Source: Amnibacterium sp. CER49
GTDB lineage: Bacteria; Actinomycetota; Actinomycetes; Actinomycetales; Microbacteriaceae
Length of the DNA stretch: 64,000 bases
Direction: 5' to 3'
NCBI RefSeq assembly: GCF_029846255.1
Contig: NZ_JARVWQ010000001.1
Coordinates: forward strand, 1,302,001-1,366,000
Shown here: one piece after another, positions 34,176 through 42,921 of the stretch
Numbering within the stretch: position 1 is the first letter of the stretch
Layout of the letters: each line of letters opens with the position of its first letter
Notes under the pieces: generated by a model
Database searches by the model: none
What the model saw: only the letters and a program-made list of their open reading frames with translations
What the model was told of the DNA's origin: nothing
Program-made: the position numbers and the translations under genes

Positions 34176-34544
34176 ATGCCACTCGTGCAGGTCGCGCAGC
34201 ACGCGGACGACCTCGACCGCGCGACCGCGTTCTACACGCTGCTGCTGCAGGCGCCGCCCGCGGCGCGGTTCGAGCCGCCCGGCCTCGTGTTCTTCGACCT
34301 CGGCGGGACACGGCTGCTGCTCGAGCGCGGCGCGCCGCCCGCCGTGCTCTACCTCGCCGTCCCCGACGTCGACGCGGAGCTCGCGCGTCTCCGTGCCGCG
34401 GGGGTCGCGGTCGAGTCGGACCCGAATCCGATCTTCCGGCACGAGGACGACCGTCTCGGCCCGGCCGGCACGGACGAGCTGCAGGCCTTCGTGCGCGACA
34501 GCGAGGGGAACCTCGTGGGGCTCGTCGAGCACCGGAGGGGGTGA
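34176..34544 (+). CDS. VOC family protein
   Basis: 122 residues with paired VOC modules: VQVAQHADDLDRATAFYTLLL in the first, VLYLAVPDVDAELARLRAAGVAVESDP in the second, ending QAFVRDSEGNLVGLVEHRR where a metal-binding glutamate often lies. ATG 34176 has GGAGG five bases upstream, so this internal start is preferred to the GTG at 34128. It is convergent with the beta-lactamase-fold gene, 9 bases between stops. Substrate unknown. Confidence 0.85.
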   Translation: MPLVQVAQHADDLDRATAFYTLLLQAPPAARFEPPGLVFFDLGGTRLLLERGAPPAVLYLAVPDVDAELARLRAAGVAVESDPNPIFRHEDDRLGPAGTDELQAFVRDSEGNLVGLVEHRRG

Positions 34545-34553
34545 GCCCCGAGG

Positions 34554-35462
34554 TCAGTGCACGTACTCGAGGATGTCGAGCCCGATCGTGCGCATCGCGT
34601 TCAGCACCCCGAGGCGGGCGGTGTGCCGGTCGTCCTCGAACGTGATCGTCACGGTGTAGGCGACCGAGGCCCGCGGTCCCCGGAGCACGCCGGCCTCGCT
34701 GCGGATCCCGCGGTCGGCCCCGGTCTTGTTCAGCAGGCTGAGGCCGTGGTCGCTGCGGACGTGCGCGAGCGGGTCGAGCGCGAACGCGCTCGCGACCATC
34801 GAGAGGTCGGCGTTCAGCGCGAGCCAGTCGGAGACCCGCGACGAGACGGCGCGGTTCACGGCCTCGCCCCGCGCGATGCGCGCGAACAGGGTGGTGAGCT
34901 CGGCGGCGGAGCCGACGGAGAGCTGCGGGGCGTCGTCCGGGCCGCGCCGGTCGCGCACCTTGTCGAGCAGCGCGGTGCGCTTCAGCCCGAGCTCCTCGGC
35001 ACGGGCGCGGACCGCGTCGAGGCCGACGGAGCGCAGCAGCACGTTCGTCGCGAGGTTGTCGCTCGTCGCCGCGACGAGGGCGGCGAGATCGGTGAGCGGC
35101 AGGCTCGGCGCGTGCAGGTACTGCCAGACCCCGGAGTCGCCGACGAGGTCGTCGGGCGTGCGGTCGAGCAGGTCGAACTTCGACTGCACGGCGGCGTCGA
35201 GACGGGCCGCCACCTCGACGAGCAGCAGCACCTTGCCGACGTGCGCCGTCGGCAGCACGACGTGGTCGTCGACGGAGAAGAGCGCCCGGCCCGACTTCAG
35301 GTCGATGACGCGCGCGGACACCTGCGCGCCCGTGAGCGCGAGGTGCGCGAGCGCGGTGAACCCCGCCGAGAAGTCGCTGCGCACCTGGTCGCCCCGGTGC
35401 CGGGCACTGCCGTCGCCGCGCAGGCGGGCCCGTCGTCCGGACTCCGTCTGCGCGGCGGTCAC
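34554..35462 (-). CDS. Class A beta-lactamase-fold protein with Ser-to-His at the nucleophile
   Basis: 302 residues, Beta-lactamase2 fold. The expected SxxK motif reads HVGK (His74-Val-Gly-Lys77), preceded by VVLPTA and followed by VLLLVEVAARLD as in active relatives; the nucleophile serine is histidine. The other two motifs are intact: SDN at 135-137 (ATSDNLATN) and KTG at 247-249 (LNKTGADRG). No signal peptide is evident, only a basic N-terminus. It is therefore a probable inactive or altered penicillin-recognising protein. GTG 35462 overlaps the pepO stop (GTGA), so it is cotranscribed with that peptidase gene. The DNA reads GCGCACGTC at the site, so a sequencing error would need two changes for AGC. 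Confidence 0.8.
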   Translation of the reverse strand: MTAAQTESGRRARLRGDGSARHRGDQVRSDFSAGFTALAHLALTGAQVSARVIDLKSGRALFSVDDHVVLPTAHVGKVLLLVEVAARLDAAVQSKFDLLDRTPDDLVGDSGVWQYLHAPSLPLTDLAALVAATSDNLATNVLLRSVGLDAVRARAEELGLKRTALLDKVRDRRGPDDAPQLSVGSAAELTTLFARIARGEAVNRAVSSRVSDWLALNADLSMVASAFALDPLAHVRSDHGLSLLNKTGADRGIRSEAGVLRGPRASVAYTVTITFEDDRHTARLGVLNAMRTIGLDILEYVH

Positions 35463-37462
35463 CAGATGGTGACCCGTTTCGCCGGGGGCAGCCACAGGGC
35501 GTCCGTCTCGGTGAGGTCGAAGGCGGTCACGAACTGGTCGAGGTTGCGCACGATCTGGTTGCACCGGAACTCCGGCGGCGAGTGCGGGTCGATCGTGAGG
35601 AGGCGGATGGACTCGGCCTGCCGGCGCTTCTCGCGCCAGACGCTCGCCCAGGAGAAGAAGAAGCGCTGCGCGGCCGTCAGCCCGTCGATCACGGGCGGCT
35701 CGCGGCCCTCGAGCGAGAGCACGTAGGCCTTCCACGCGATCGTGAGGCCGCCGAGGTCGCCGATGTTCTCGCCGATCGTCAGCGCGCCGTTCACGTGGTC
35801 GGTGAGCCCCTCGGGCACGAGCTCGTCGTACTGCGCGATGAGGGCCTTCGTGCGCTCCTCGAACGCGGTGCGGTCCTGCTCGGTCCACCAGTTGTCGAGG
35901 CGCCCGTCGCCGTCGAACTGCGACCCCTGGTCGTCGAAGCCGTGACCGATCTCGTGCCCGATCACGGCGCCGATGCCGCCGTAGTTCGCCGCCTCGTCGC
36001 GATCGGGGTCGAAGAACGGCGGCTGCAGGATCGCCGCGGGGAAGACGATCTCGTTCATCCCCGGGTTGTAGTACGCGTTCACGGTCTGCGGCGTCATGAA
36101 CCACTCGTCGCGGTCGACGGGCCGGCCGATCTTGCCGAGCTCGCGGTCGAACTCGAAGGCGGCGGCGCGCCGCACGTTGCCGACGAGGTCGTCCGGGCGG
36201 ATCTCGAGCGTCGTGTAGTCGCGCCACGTGACGGGGTAGCCGATCTTCGGCGTGAACCTCGCGAGCTTCGTCAGGGCCTTCGCACGGGTCTCCTCGCCGA
36301 GCCAGTCGAGCGACGAGATCGACGAGCGGTAGGCCGCGACGAGGTTCGCGACGAGGACGTCCATGCGCAGCTTCGCCACCGGCGGGAAGTGCCGCTCGAC
36401 GTAGAGGCGACCGACCGCCTCCCCGAGAGCGCCCTCGGTGACGGCGACACCGCGCTTCCAGCGGGCCTTGACCTCCTGCGCCCCGGTGAGGGCCCCGCCG
36501 GTGAAGGCGAAGTGCGCGTCGACGAACGCCGTCGACAGGTACGGCGACAGGGGGCGGATCACCCGGGCGGCCAGCCAGTCGCGCCAGGCGTCGAGCCGGT
36601 CGGCGGTGAGCAGGCCGAGCACCCCGGAGAGGAAGCTCGGCTCGCGGATGACGAGCGTGTCGAGCGCGCCCGCGGGCGCCGCGAGCCCTGCGGCCCACGA
36701 CTCGAGCAGCGCGCCGTGCTCCCCCGCCTGCGCGACGAGCTCGGCCCACGAGGTCGGGTTGTAGGTGGCCTGCACGTCGCGGGTGCGCACCGCGTCCCAG
36801 TGCTGCGCGGCGATCTCGGTCTCGAGGGCGAGCACCCGCTCGGCGCGCTGCTCGGGCTCGGCGAGCCCGGCGAGCCCGTAGATCGCGGCGAGGAAGGTGC
36901 GGTACGCGTCGCGCTGCGGCCCGAAGCCGTCCTCGCGGTAGTACCGCTCGTCGGGCAGGCCGAGGCCGCCCTGCTCGACGAAGACGAGGTAGCGCGACGG
37001 GTCACCGGGGTCGTTGTCGACGAAGAGCTGGAACAGGCTGCCCGCGCCGGTGCGCTCGAGCGCCCCGAGGGTCGCGAGCACGGCCGCGACGGAGTCGGCC
37101 GCCGCGACGAGACCGAGCGGCTCGGCGAGCGGCGCCGCTCCGGCCGCCTCGACCGCGTCCTCGGCCATGAACGACGTGTAGAGGTCGCCGATCTTCCGCG
37201 CCTCCGTGCCGGGCTCGGCGCCCTGCGCCTCCTCGATCAGCGTGCGCACGGCCGCCTCCGCGCCGTCGACGAGGTCGAGGAAGGCGCCGGAGCGGGCCCG
37301 GTCGGCGGGGATCTCGGCGTTCCGCAGCCACTGGCCGTTCACGTGCCGGAACAGGTCGTCCTGGACGCGGACCCGCGGGTCGAACGTGGCGGTGTCGATG
37401 CCGGCCGGCAGGGATGCGGAGGTGGTCGGGTCGAGCGGGACGGGCACCTCGGACGCGGACAC
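35459..37462 (-). CDS. pepO: M13 family zinc metallopeptidase (PepO/neprilysin-like)
   Basis: 667 residues. The zinc site [18 protein letters not shown] (HExxH near residue 500) and the third ligand glutamate in [17 protein letters not shown] are clear; [23 protein letters not shown] is another family block, and it ends in the usual [14 protein letters not shown]. No signal peptide is present, so it is probably cytosolic, acting on short peptides. GTG 37462 is preceded by TACACT at a seven-base gap. The downstream beta-lactamase-fold gene overlaps its stop. Confidence 0.94.
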   Translation of the reverse strand: MSASEVPVPLDPTTSASLPAGIDTATFDPRVRVQDDLFRHVNGQWLRNAEIPADRARSGAFLDLVDGAEAAVRTLIEEAQGAEPGTEARKIGDLYTSFMAEDAVEAAGAAPLAEPLGLVAAADSVAAVLATLGALERTGAGSLFQLFVDNDPGDPSRYLVFVEQGGLGLPDERYYREDGFGPQRDAYRTFLAAIYGLAGLAEPEQRAERVLALETEIAAQHWDAVRTRDVQATYNPTSWAELVAQAGEHGALLESWAAGLAAPAGALDTLVIREPSFLSGVLGLLTADRLDAWRDWLAARVIRPLSPYLSTAFVDAHFAFTGGALTGAQEVKARWKRGVAVTEGALGEAVGRLYVERHFPPVAKLRMDVLVANLVAAYRSSISSLDWLGEETRAKALTKLARFTPKIGYPVTWRDYTTLEIRPDDLVGNVRRAAAFEFDRELGKIGRPVDRDEWFMTPQTVNAYYNPGMNEIVFPAAILQPPFFDPDRDEAANYGGIGAVIGHEIGHGFDDQGSQFDGDGRLDNWWTEQDRTAFEERTKALIAQYDELVPEGLTDHVNGALTIGENIGDLGGLTIAWKAYVLSLEGREPPVIDGLTAAQRFFFSWASVWREKRRQAESIRLLTIDPHSPPEFRCNQIVRNLDQFVTAFDLTETDALWLPPAKRVTIW

Positions 37463-37469
37463 GAGTCGG

Positions 37470-37475
37470 AGTGTA
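37470..37475 (-). promoter_or_regulatory. -10 hexamer of pepO, leaderless arrangement
   Basis: TACACT on the minus strand seven bases before the GTG at 37462; the gene region between pepO and nucS is only 91 bases and carries both promoters. Confidence 0.6.
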
Positions 37476-37539
37476 GGAGGCGAGCCCGTCCCCCGTCCGG
37501 GTGACGCGCCCGTTCCCGGCGGACGCCCGCCGGGAGCCG

Positions 37540-37545
37540 TACAGT
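37540..37545 (+). promoter_or_regulatory. -10 hexamer of nucS, leaderless arrangement
   Basis: TACAGT eight bases before the GTG at 37554. Confidence 0.55.
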
Positions 37546-37553
37546 TCTCCGCC

Positions 37554-38249
37554 GTGCGGCTCGTGGTGGCGGAGTGTTCGGTCGATTACGCGGGGCGGCT
37601 GTCGGCGCATCTGCCGCTCGCCCGGCGGGTGATCATGCTGAAGGCGGACGGCAGCGTGCTCGTGCACGCCGACGGCGGCTCGTACAAGCCCCTGAACTGG
37701 ATGAGCCCGCCGTGCTCCCTCGAGGAGGAGCAGCCGGGCGACGACCTCGCCGGGACCGGCGTCACAGCGATCTGGAAGGTCCGGGCCGCGAAGAGCGGTG
37801 ACGTGCTCGTGATCCGCATCCACGACCTCGTGATCGACGAGACGGTCGAGCTCGGGCAGGATCCCGGCCTCACGAAGGACGGGGTCGAGTCCGACCTGCA
37901 ACGGCTGCTCGCCGAGCAGATCGACCTGCTCGGGCCCGGGCACACGCTCGTCCGCCGCGAGCACATGACCGCGATCGGCCCGGTCGACATCCTCGCCCGC
38001 GACGCGGCCGGCACCGCCGTCGCGGTCGAGATCAAGCGCCGCGGCGAGATCGACGGCGTCGAGCAGCTCACCCGCTACCTCGAGCTGATGAACCGCGACC
38101 CGCACCTGGCGCCCGTGCAGGGCGTCTTCGCGGCGCAGGAGATCAAGCCGCAGGCCCGCACGCTCGCCGAGGACCGCGGCATCCGCTGCGTCACCCTCGA
38201 CTACGACGCCATGCGCGGCGTCGAGGGCGGCCCCGCCAGGCTGTTCTGA
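37554..38249 (+). CDS. nucS: Mismatch-specific endonuclease NucS (EndoMS)
   Basis: 231 residues. It starts [20 protein letters not shown] and has the N-terminal beta-sandwich dimer domain ([16 protein letters not shown]) and a RecB-like nuclease domain with D-ILARDAAG and the catalytic E-x-K in [21 protein letters not shown]. The C-terminal [23 protein letters not shown] is conserved. NucS replaces MutS/MutL in most actinobacteria and cuts both strands at mismatches. GTG 37554 fits the family N-terminus. It is divergent from pepO and followed by a large nested inverted repeat. Confidence 0.95.
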   Translation: MRLVVAECSVDYAGRLSAHLPLARRVIMLKADGSVLVHADGGSYKPLNWMSPPCSLEEEQPGDDLAGTGVTAIWKVRAAKSGDVLVIRIHDLVIDETVELGQDPGLTKDGVESDLQRLLAEQIDLLGPGHTLVRREHMTAIGPVDILARDAAGTAVAVEIKRRGEIDGVEQLTRYLELMNRDPHLAPVQGVFAAQEIKPQARTLAEDRGIRCVTLDYDAMRGVEGGPARLF

Positions 38250-38256
38250 CACCCTT

Positions 38257-38355
38257 CGCGGATCCGGATTTCTCGCGCGGTTCCGGAAGAACTCGCCGAC
38301 ACGCCGCTCCTGGGCGTCCGGCGGCGGCGTGTCGCCGAGGAATACCGGATCCGCG
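38257..38355. repeat. Large nested inverted repeat after nucS
   Basis: Outer arms CGCGGATCCGG (38257-38267) and CCGGATCCGCG (38345-38355) are perfect. Inner arms CTCGCCGACACGCCG (38292-38306) and CGGCGTGTCGCCGAG (38325-38339) pair with one mismatch. The arms nest and could form a long cruciform-like hairpin. It lies 8 bases past the nucS stop and 31 before the GNAT start, both plus strand, so it may end nucS transcription. The GGATCC core recurs in the repeat at 5308. Confidence 0.8.
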
Positions 38356-38374
38356 ATCGTGGAAGCGCGGGTGC

Positions 38375-38380
38375 GAGGCT
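38375..38380 (+). promoter_or_regulatory. -10-like hexamer, GNAT gene
   Basis: GAGGCT six bases before the GTG at 38387, differing from the TAGGCT seen elsewhere by its first base. Confidence 0.4.
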
Positions 38381-38386
38381 GGCGCG

Positions 38387-38965
38387 GTGATCACGGATCC
38401 CTGGCCGCTCCCCGCCGGTCCCCTGCTGCTGCGCTACGCGACCCTCGACGACGCCGAACGCCTGCTGTCCTTCCGCAACGACGCGGAGGTGAACCGGTGG
38501 ACGCTCCGCACGCACGTCGAGCCGCAGGTGTTCCTGACCGAGCTCGTCGCGGTGCCCGGCAGCGACACCGACTTCGGGTGCGTGGCGGAGCTGGACGGCG
38601 AGGTCGTCGCCATCGGCTTCCTCGACGTGAAGGACGGCTCCGGGCAGCCCGGCAGGCCCGCCCGCACCGACGGCGTGCTCGGCTACGTCGTCCACCCGGG
38701 CTTCGCGGGCCGCGGCGTCGCCACGCACCTGACGCGCGGCCTGCTCGCCGCCGCCTTCGGGCCGCTCGGGCTGCGCCGGATCACGGCCTACTGCTACGCG
38801 GACAACATCGCGTCGGTGCGCGTGCTCGAGAAGGTGGGCATGCGGCGCGAGCAGCACTGCGTGGAGGACTCGTGGCACGCCGAGCTCGGCTGGCGGGACA
38901 GCTACGGGTACGGCCTGCTCGCGCGCGAGTGGGCCGAGCAGCAGGACGCCGCGCAGCGCGGCTGA
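38387..38965 (+). CDS. GNAT family N-acetyltransferase (RimJ/RimL type)
   Basis: 192 residues. LLLRYATLDDAERLLSFRNDAEVNRW opens the fold; the acetyl-CoA loop is LGYVVHPGFAGRGVATHLTRGLL, and LGLRRITAYCYADNIASVRVLEKVGMRRE is the classic RimJ/RimL C-terminal block. Such enzymes acetylate N-termini of ribosomal proteins or other amines. The GTG at 38387 fits the family start. Substrate cannot be assigned. Confidence 0.9.
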   Translation: MITDPWPLPAGPLLLRYATLDDAERLLSFRNDAEVNRWTLRTHVEPQVFLTELVAVPGSDTDFGCVAELDGEVVAIGFLDVKDGSGQPGRPARTDGVLGYVVHPGFAGRGVATHLTRGLLAAAFGPLGLRRITAYCYADNIASVRVLEKVGMRREQHCVEDSWHAELGWRDSYGYGLLAREWAEQQDAAQRG

Positions 38966-39016
38966 GCGGGGCCGCTGTCCCGAGCACTGGGGGGCGCTCC
39001 GGCGTGTCGCGGTGCT

Positions 39017-39022
39017 TAGGCT
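39017..39022 (+). promoter_or_regulatory. -10 hexamer, leaderless arrangement, HAD gene
   Basis: TAGGCT seven bases before the GTG at 39030; the same hexamer precedes the kinase gene at 41268 and trpG. Confidence 0.55.
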
Positions 39023-39029
39023 CGGGCGG

Positions 39030-39725
39030 GTGTCCCCGTCCCCCGAGTCCTACACGGTCGCCCTCGTCGACCTCGACGGCACGCTCGTCGACTCCGCGCC
39101 GGGCATCACGGGCACCCTCGCGACCACGCTCACGCGGATGGGCCTGCCCGTGCCGCCGCCCGCGAAGCTCGTCGCGTTCGTCGGACCACCGATCCTCGAC
39201 GGCCTCCGCGACCTCGCAGGGCTCGACCCGGAGCAGTCCCGCGAGGCCCTCACGATCTACCGGGGCATCTACCGCGAGACCGGCGCCTACGACGCGACCG
39301 TGTACCCGGGCGTCCGCGAGGCGCTCACGGCGCTCCGCGACGGCGGCCTGCCGCTCGCGCTCGCCACCTCGAAGCCCGAGATGCAGGCCGCGCGGATCCT
39401 GCAGCACTTCGGGCTCGACGACCTGTTCACCGTGGTCGCGGGCGCCTCCGAGGACGAGGTGCGCAGCGAGAAGGCCGCGGTGATCACCTGGGCGCTCGAG
39501 CAGCTCGAGGCGCGCGGCGTCGACGTGTGCCGGCCCGTGATGATCGGCGACCGCATCCACGACGTCGAGGGCGCGGCCGCGCACGGCATCCCGACCGTCT
39601 TCGCGGAGTGGGGCTACGGCAGCCCCGACGAGGCCACTCGGGCGGCGGCCAGCGCCGCGACGCCCGCCGATCTGCCGCGCCTCGTGCTCCGCAACCGCTC
39701 CATGTCCCCTGCAGGCGGGGTCTAG
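39030..39725 (+). CDS. HAD hydrolase, phosphoglycolate-phosphatase-like
   Basis: 231 residues. Motif I VALVDLDGTLVDSAPGI, motif II LATSKPEMQAA, motif III lysine in RSEKAAVI, motif IV VMIGDRIHDVEGAAAHGI. The cap has the Gph-type helical layout. It may hydrolyse phosphoglycolate or another two- or three-carbon phosphate. GTG 39030 is chosen since it places TAGGCT at the usual leaderless distance; the frame extends further to 39012 but without a conserved N-terminus. It is 40 bases upstream of zwf, which has its own promoter-like hexamer. Confidence 0.88.
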   Translation: MSPSPESYTVALVDLDGTLVDSAPGITGTLATTLTRMGLPVPPPAKLVAFVGPPILDGLRDLAGLDPEQSREALTIYRGIYRETGAYDATVYPGVREALTALRDGGLPLALATSKPEMQAARILQHFGLDDLFTVVAGASEDEVRSEKAAVITWALEQLEARGVDVCRPVMIGDRIHDVEGAAAHGIPTVFAEWGYGSPDEATRAAASAATPADLPRLVLRNRSMSPAGGV

Positions 39726-39753
39726 ACCTCCCCCAGCGCACATCCGACCGGGG

Positions 39754-39759
39754 CACACT
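39754..39759 (+). promoter_or_regulatory. -10-like hexamer of zwf, leaderless arrangement
   Basis: CACACT six bases before the ATG at 39766. Confidence 0.5.
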
Positions 39760-39765
39760 GGTTCC

Positions 39766-41238
39766 ATGACTCTGACGCAGGTGGAGCGGCAGTACCAGCG
39801 GGCGGCGCAGGCCACGGCCCCGCACGTCGTGGTGCTCTTCGGTGCCGCGGGCGACCTCGCCAAGCGCAAGCTGCTGCCGGGCATGGCGAACCTCGTGCTC
39901 TCGTCGCTCGCGCCCGACATCGAGATCGTCGGCACCTCGCTCGAGGACCTGAACGACGACTCCTACAAGGAGGCGGCGAAGGCCGCGCTCGACGAGTTCG
40001 ACCGGCGCCGGCTCACCGACTCCGAGTGGGACAGCTTCTCCTCGAAGCTCTCCTACGTGCCGACCTCGGCGGGCCCGCAGGCCCTCGCCAAGGCCGTGCG
40101 CGCCGCCCGGGAGCGCCTCGGGCCCAACGCGCGCCTCATCCACTACCTGAGCGTGCCGCCGAAGGCCGCGCTCGCCGCCGTCGACACCATCGCCTCCGCC
40201 GGGCTCGTCGACGACTCCCGGATCATCATGGAGAAGCCGTTCGGCACCGACCTGGCCTCGGCCGTCGAGCTGAACCGCCGCCTGCACAAGACGTTCGGCG
40301 AGGAGCAGATCTTCCGGATCGACCACTTCCTCGGCAAGGAGCCGGCGCAGAACATCCTCGCGATCCGCTTCGGCAACGGCCTCTTCGAGCCCATCTGGAA
40401 CCGCAACTTCATCCAGCAGATCCAGATCGACGTGCCCGAGACGCTCGGCATCGAGCAGCGCGCCGCCTTCTACGAGTCGACCGGCGCGTACCGCGACATG
40501 GTCGTGACGCACCTGTTCCAGATCCTCGCCTTCGTCGGCATGGAGGCGCCCACGGCCCTCGAGCCGCACGCCATCAGCGAGGAGAAGAACAAGGTCTTCC
40601 GCTCGATGACCCCGATCGACCCCGCGAACGTCGTGCGGGGCCAGTTCGTCGGGTACAAGGACATCCCGGGCGTCTCGCCCGAGAGCGAGACCGAGACCTT
40701 CGTCGCGCTCAAGTGCTTCATCGACAACTGGCGCTGGGCGGGCGTGCCGTTCTACCTCCGCACCGGCAAGAAGATGGCCGAGGGCCAGCGCATCATCTCG
40801 ATCGCGTTCAAGGAGCCGCCGAAGTCGATGTTCCCGCCGGGCAGCGGCGTCGGCGCGAAGGGGCCGGACCACCTCACGTTCGACCTCGCCGACGCCTCGA
40901 AGATGTCGCTGTCGTTCTACGGCAAGCGCCCCGGCCCGGGCATGCGGCTCGACAAGATCTCCATGCAGTTCTCGATGCAGGAGCAGGCGAACGCGGCCGA
41001 CGTGCTCGAGGCGTACGAGCGGCTGATCCTCGACGCGATGCGCGGCGACCACACGCTCTTCACCACCGCCGAGGGCATCGAGCGGCTCTGGGAGGTCTCG
41101 CAGCCGCTGCTCGACGACCCGCCGCCGGTGCGGCCGTACGCGGTGGGCAGCTGGGGTCCGAACGCGATCCACCAGCTCATCGCCCCGTACGCGTGGCGCC
41201 TGCCGTTCGAGCGGGTCTGGCGCGAGTCGCACCACTGA
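39766..41238 (+). CDS. zwf: Glucose-6-phosphate dehydrogenase
   Basis: 490 residues, normal length. HVVVLFGAAGDLAKRKLLPGM binds the cofactor (GxxGDLA), IIMEKPFGTD and FRIDHFLGKEPAQNI (near 185) form the substrate site with catalytic His and Lys, and FYLRTGKKM completes it. It oxidises glucose 6-phosphate to 6-phosphogluconolactone, producing NAD(P)H. It stands alone, without the tal-zwf-opcA-pgl cluster common in actinobacteria, so it may be a second paralogue; this cannot be decided from the window. Confidence 0.95.
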   Translation: MTLTQVERQYQRAAQATAPHVVVLFGAAGDLAKRKLLPGMANLVLSSLAPDIEIVGTSLEDLNDDSYKEAAKAALDEFDRRRLTDSEWDSFSSKLSYVPTSAGPQALAKAVRAARERLGPNARLIHYLSVPPKAALAAVDTIASAGLVDDSRIIMEKPFGTDLASAVELNRRLHKTFGEEQIFRIDHFLGKEPAQNILAIRFGNGLFEPIWNRNFIQQIQIDVPETLGIEQRAAFYESTGAYRDMVVTHLFQILAFVGMEAPTALEPHAISEEKNKVFRSMTPIDPANVVRGQFVGYKDIPGVSPESETETFVALKCFIDNWRWAGVPFYLRTGKKMAEGQRIISIAFKEPPKSMFPPGSGVGAKGPDHLTFDLADASKMSLSFYGKRPGPGMRLDKISMQFSMQEQANAADVLEAYERLILDAMRGDHTLFTTAEGIERLWEVSQPLLDDPPPVRPYAVGSWGPNAIHQLIAPYAWRLPFERVWRESHH

Positions 41239-41255
41239 GCCCGCGTGGCGCTGCT

Positions 41256-41261
41256 TAGGCT
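41256..41261 (+). promoter_or_regulatory. -10 hexamer, leaderless arrangement, kinase gene
   Basis: TAGGCT six bases before the GTG at 41268. Confidence 0.55.
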
Positions 41262-41267
41262 GCGCCG

Positions 41268-42617
41268 GTGTCGGAAACAGGTGGGCCGCTGATCGGAGGC
41301 CGGTACCGCATCCTCCGCCCCCTGGGGGCGGGCGGGATGGGCACCGTCTACCGCGCCCGGGACGAGCGCCTGCAGCGCGAGGTCGCGATCAAGCTGCTGC
41401 GCGTCTCGGACGACCCGAAGCAGGAGGAGCGCTTCACGCAGGAGGCGAGGTTCCTCGCCGGGCTGCAGCACCCGAACCTCGTCGCCGCGTACGACGCGGG
41501 CTCCGACCGCCACGAGGGCGCCGCGGTGGTCTGGCTCGTCATGGAGCTCGTCGTCGGTCCCGACCTCGGCAGCCTGCTCGACCGCCGTGGCCGAATGCCG
41601 TCGGAGCAGGTGCGGCGCCTGGTCGGCGACCTCGCCGCCGCGCTGTCGGCCCTCGCGGCGACCGGCATGGTGCACCGCGACCTGAAGCCCGCGAACGTGC
41701 TGCTCACCGCGGTGCCGGGCGAGGCCCCGTGGTCCGCGAAGGTGGCCGACCTCGGCATCGCGCAGCTGCTCGAGGCCGACCGGATGACGACCACCGGCCA
41801 GGTGCTCGGGACCGCCGCGTACCTGAGCCCCGAGCAGGTCACCGGCGACCTCGTCGGCACCGGGTCCGACGTCTACTCGCTCGGCCTCATCGCCCTCGAG
41901 GCGCTCACCGGCGAGCGCGCCTTCCCGGGCGGCTTCGCGGAGTCGGCCGCCGCGCGGGTCGTGCGCCCGCCGACGCTGCCCGACTGGATCACCGGCGGCT
42001 GGCGGATGCTCCTCGAGGCGATGACCGCGATGGATCCCGCGCTGCGTCCCTCGGCCGCGCAGGTCGCCTCCGCCGTGGCCGACCCGCTGCCCGAGCTCGT
42101 GCCGACCGACCTGCCGCCCGAGCGCGGCGCGTGGATCGACGAGGTCACCATGGCCGCGGGACCGGCGACGCTCGCCTACGCCGCCGAACCGCTCGCCGCC
42201 GTCGAGGACGACGGGACCACGGTGCTGCCCGCGTTCCCCGCGCTGCTCGACGAGGAGCCCCGCACCGAGGCTCCGCTGCCGGAGCCGGACGCGCGGCCCT
42301 CCCGACGGACCGTCGCCGTGCTCGCCGGCGTCGTGACCGCGGTCGCGGTCGTCGGCGGCTCGATCGGCCTGCTCGCCGCCGGGAGCGCCGTGCCCGCCGC
42401 GACGCCGTCCCCGAGCGCCTCCCCGACCGCCGCGGCGGTCGTCCGCAGCTCGCCGACCGCGACGGCCACCCCGACGCCGCGGCCCGTCGTACGACGCACG
42501 ACCCCGACGCCGGTGGTGACGCCCGCGCCGAAGCGGATCGTCGTCCAGCCGGTCGCGCCGAAGAAGAGGTGGAACAAGGGCAAGGGCAGAGGCAACGATC
42601 AGGGCGACGACGGCTGA
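41268..42617 (+). CDS. Transmembrane serine/threonine protein kinase
   Basis: 449 residues. Kinase domain residues 10-270: glycine loop LGAGGMGTV, lysine K42, HRDLKPAN near 137, D-L-G instead of DFG (VADLGIAQL), YLSPEQ. A single membrane span lies at about 346-370 (VAVLAGVVTAVAVVGGSIGLL), followed by a short extracellular part rich in Pro, Thr and Ala that ends in lysine/arginine-rich KRWNKGKGRG. No PASTA repeat, so unlike PknB it does not show a cell-wall sensor; the basic tail may contact the wall. The DLG variant retains the metal-binding aspartate and occurs in active kinases. Confidence 0.9.
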   Translation: MSETGGPLIGGRYRILRPLGAGGMGTVYRARDERLQREVAIKLLRVSDDPKQEERFTQEARFLAGLQHPNLVAAYDAGSDRHEGAAVVWLVMELVVGPDLGSLLDRRGRMPSEQVRRLVGDLAAALSALAATGMVHRDLKPANVLLTAVPGEAPWSAKVADLGIAQLLEADRMTTTGQVLGTAAYLSPEQVTGDLVGTGSDVYSLGLIALEALTGERAFPGGFAESAAARVVRPPTLPDWITGGWRMLLEAMTAMDPALRPSAAQVASAVADPLPELVPTDLPPERGAWIDEVTMAAGPATLAYAAEPLAAVEDDGTTVLPAFPALLDEEPRTEAPLPEPDARPSRRTVAVLAGVVTAVAVVGGSIGLLAAGSAVPAATPSPSASPTAAAVVRSSPTATATPTPRPVVRRTTPTPVVTPAPKRIVVQPVAPKKRWNKGKGRGNDQGDDG

Positions 42618-42646
42618 TGCCCACGGGGCTCCCAAGCCGGGGTGCC

Positions 42647-42652
42647 TAGCCT
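42647..42652 (+). promoter_or_regulatory. -10 hexamer, leaderless arrangement, DUF2945 gene
   Basis: TAGCCT six bases before the ATG at 42659; same hexamer as before the gene at 19303. Confidence 0.55.
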
Positions 42653-42658
42653 CCCCGG

Positions 42659-42868
42659 ATGGCTGATTCGTTCAAGAAGGGCGACCACGTCTCCTGGAGC
42701 TCGCACGGCGGGCAGGCCGAAGGCGAGGTCGAGAAGAAGATCACCGAGGACACCGAGGCCGCCGGACGCACGGTGCGCGCGAGCGAGGACGACCCGCAGT
42801 ACCTCGTGAAGAGCGAGAAGAGCGGCGGCGAAGCGGTCCACAAGCCGGACGCGCTCCACAGGGACTGA
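42659..42868 (+). CDS. DUF2945 / HVA1 (TUDOR-like) domain protein
   Basis: 69 residues that form a single HVA1/DUF2945 domain: FKKGDHVSWSSHGGQAEGEVEKKIT at the start and EDDPQYLVKSEKSGGEAVHKPDALH at the end. This small beta-barrel is found in bacteria and fungi; its function is unknown, with nucleic-acid binding suggested from the TUDOR-like fold. The leaderless promoter pattern supports ATG 42659. It is one of several very short genes here. Confidence 0.85.
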   Translation: MADSFKKGDHVSWSSHGGQAEGEVEKKITEDTEAAGRTVRASEDDPQYLVKSEKSGGEAVHKPDALHRD

Positions 42869-42909
42869 GCAGCGCGCGGACAGGACTCCTGATGGCCCCC
42901 TGATTCCGC

Positions 42910-42915
42910 CAGACT
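42910..42915 (+). promoter_or_regulatory. -10-like hexamer, gene at 42922
   Basis: CAGACT six bases before the GTG at 42922; the GGAGG that follows is too close to the start to act as a ribosome-binding site. Confidence 0.45.
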
Positions 42916-42921
42916 GGAGGC

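Noticed and set aside
34554-35462. Calling this gene an active beta-lactamase or a resistance gene
   Set aside because: The nucleophile serine is histidine and there is no signal peptide.
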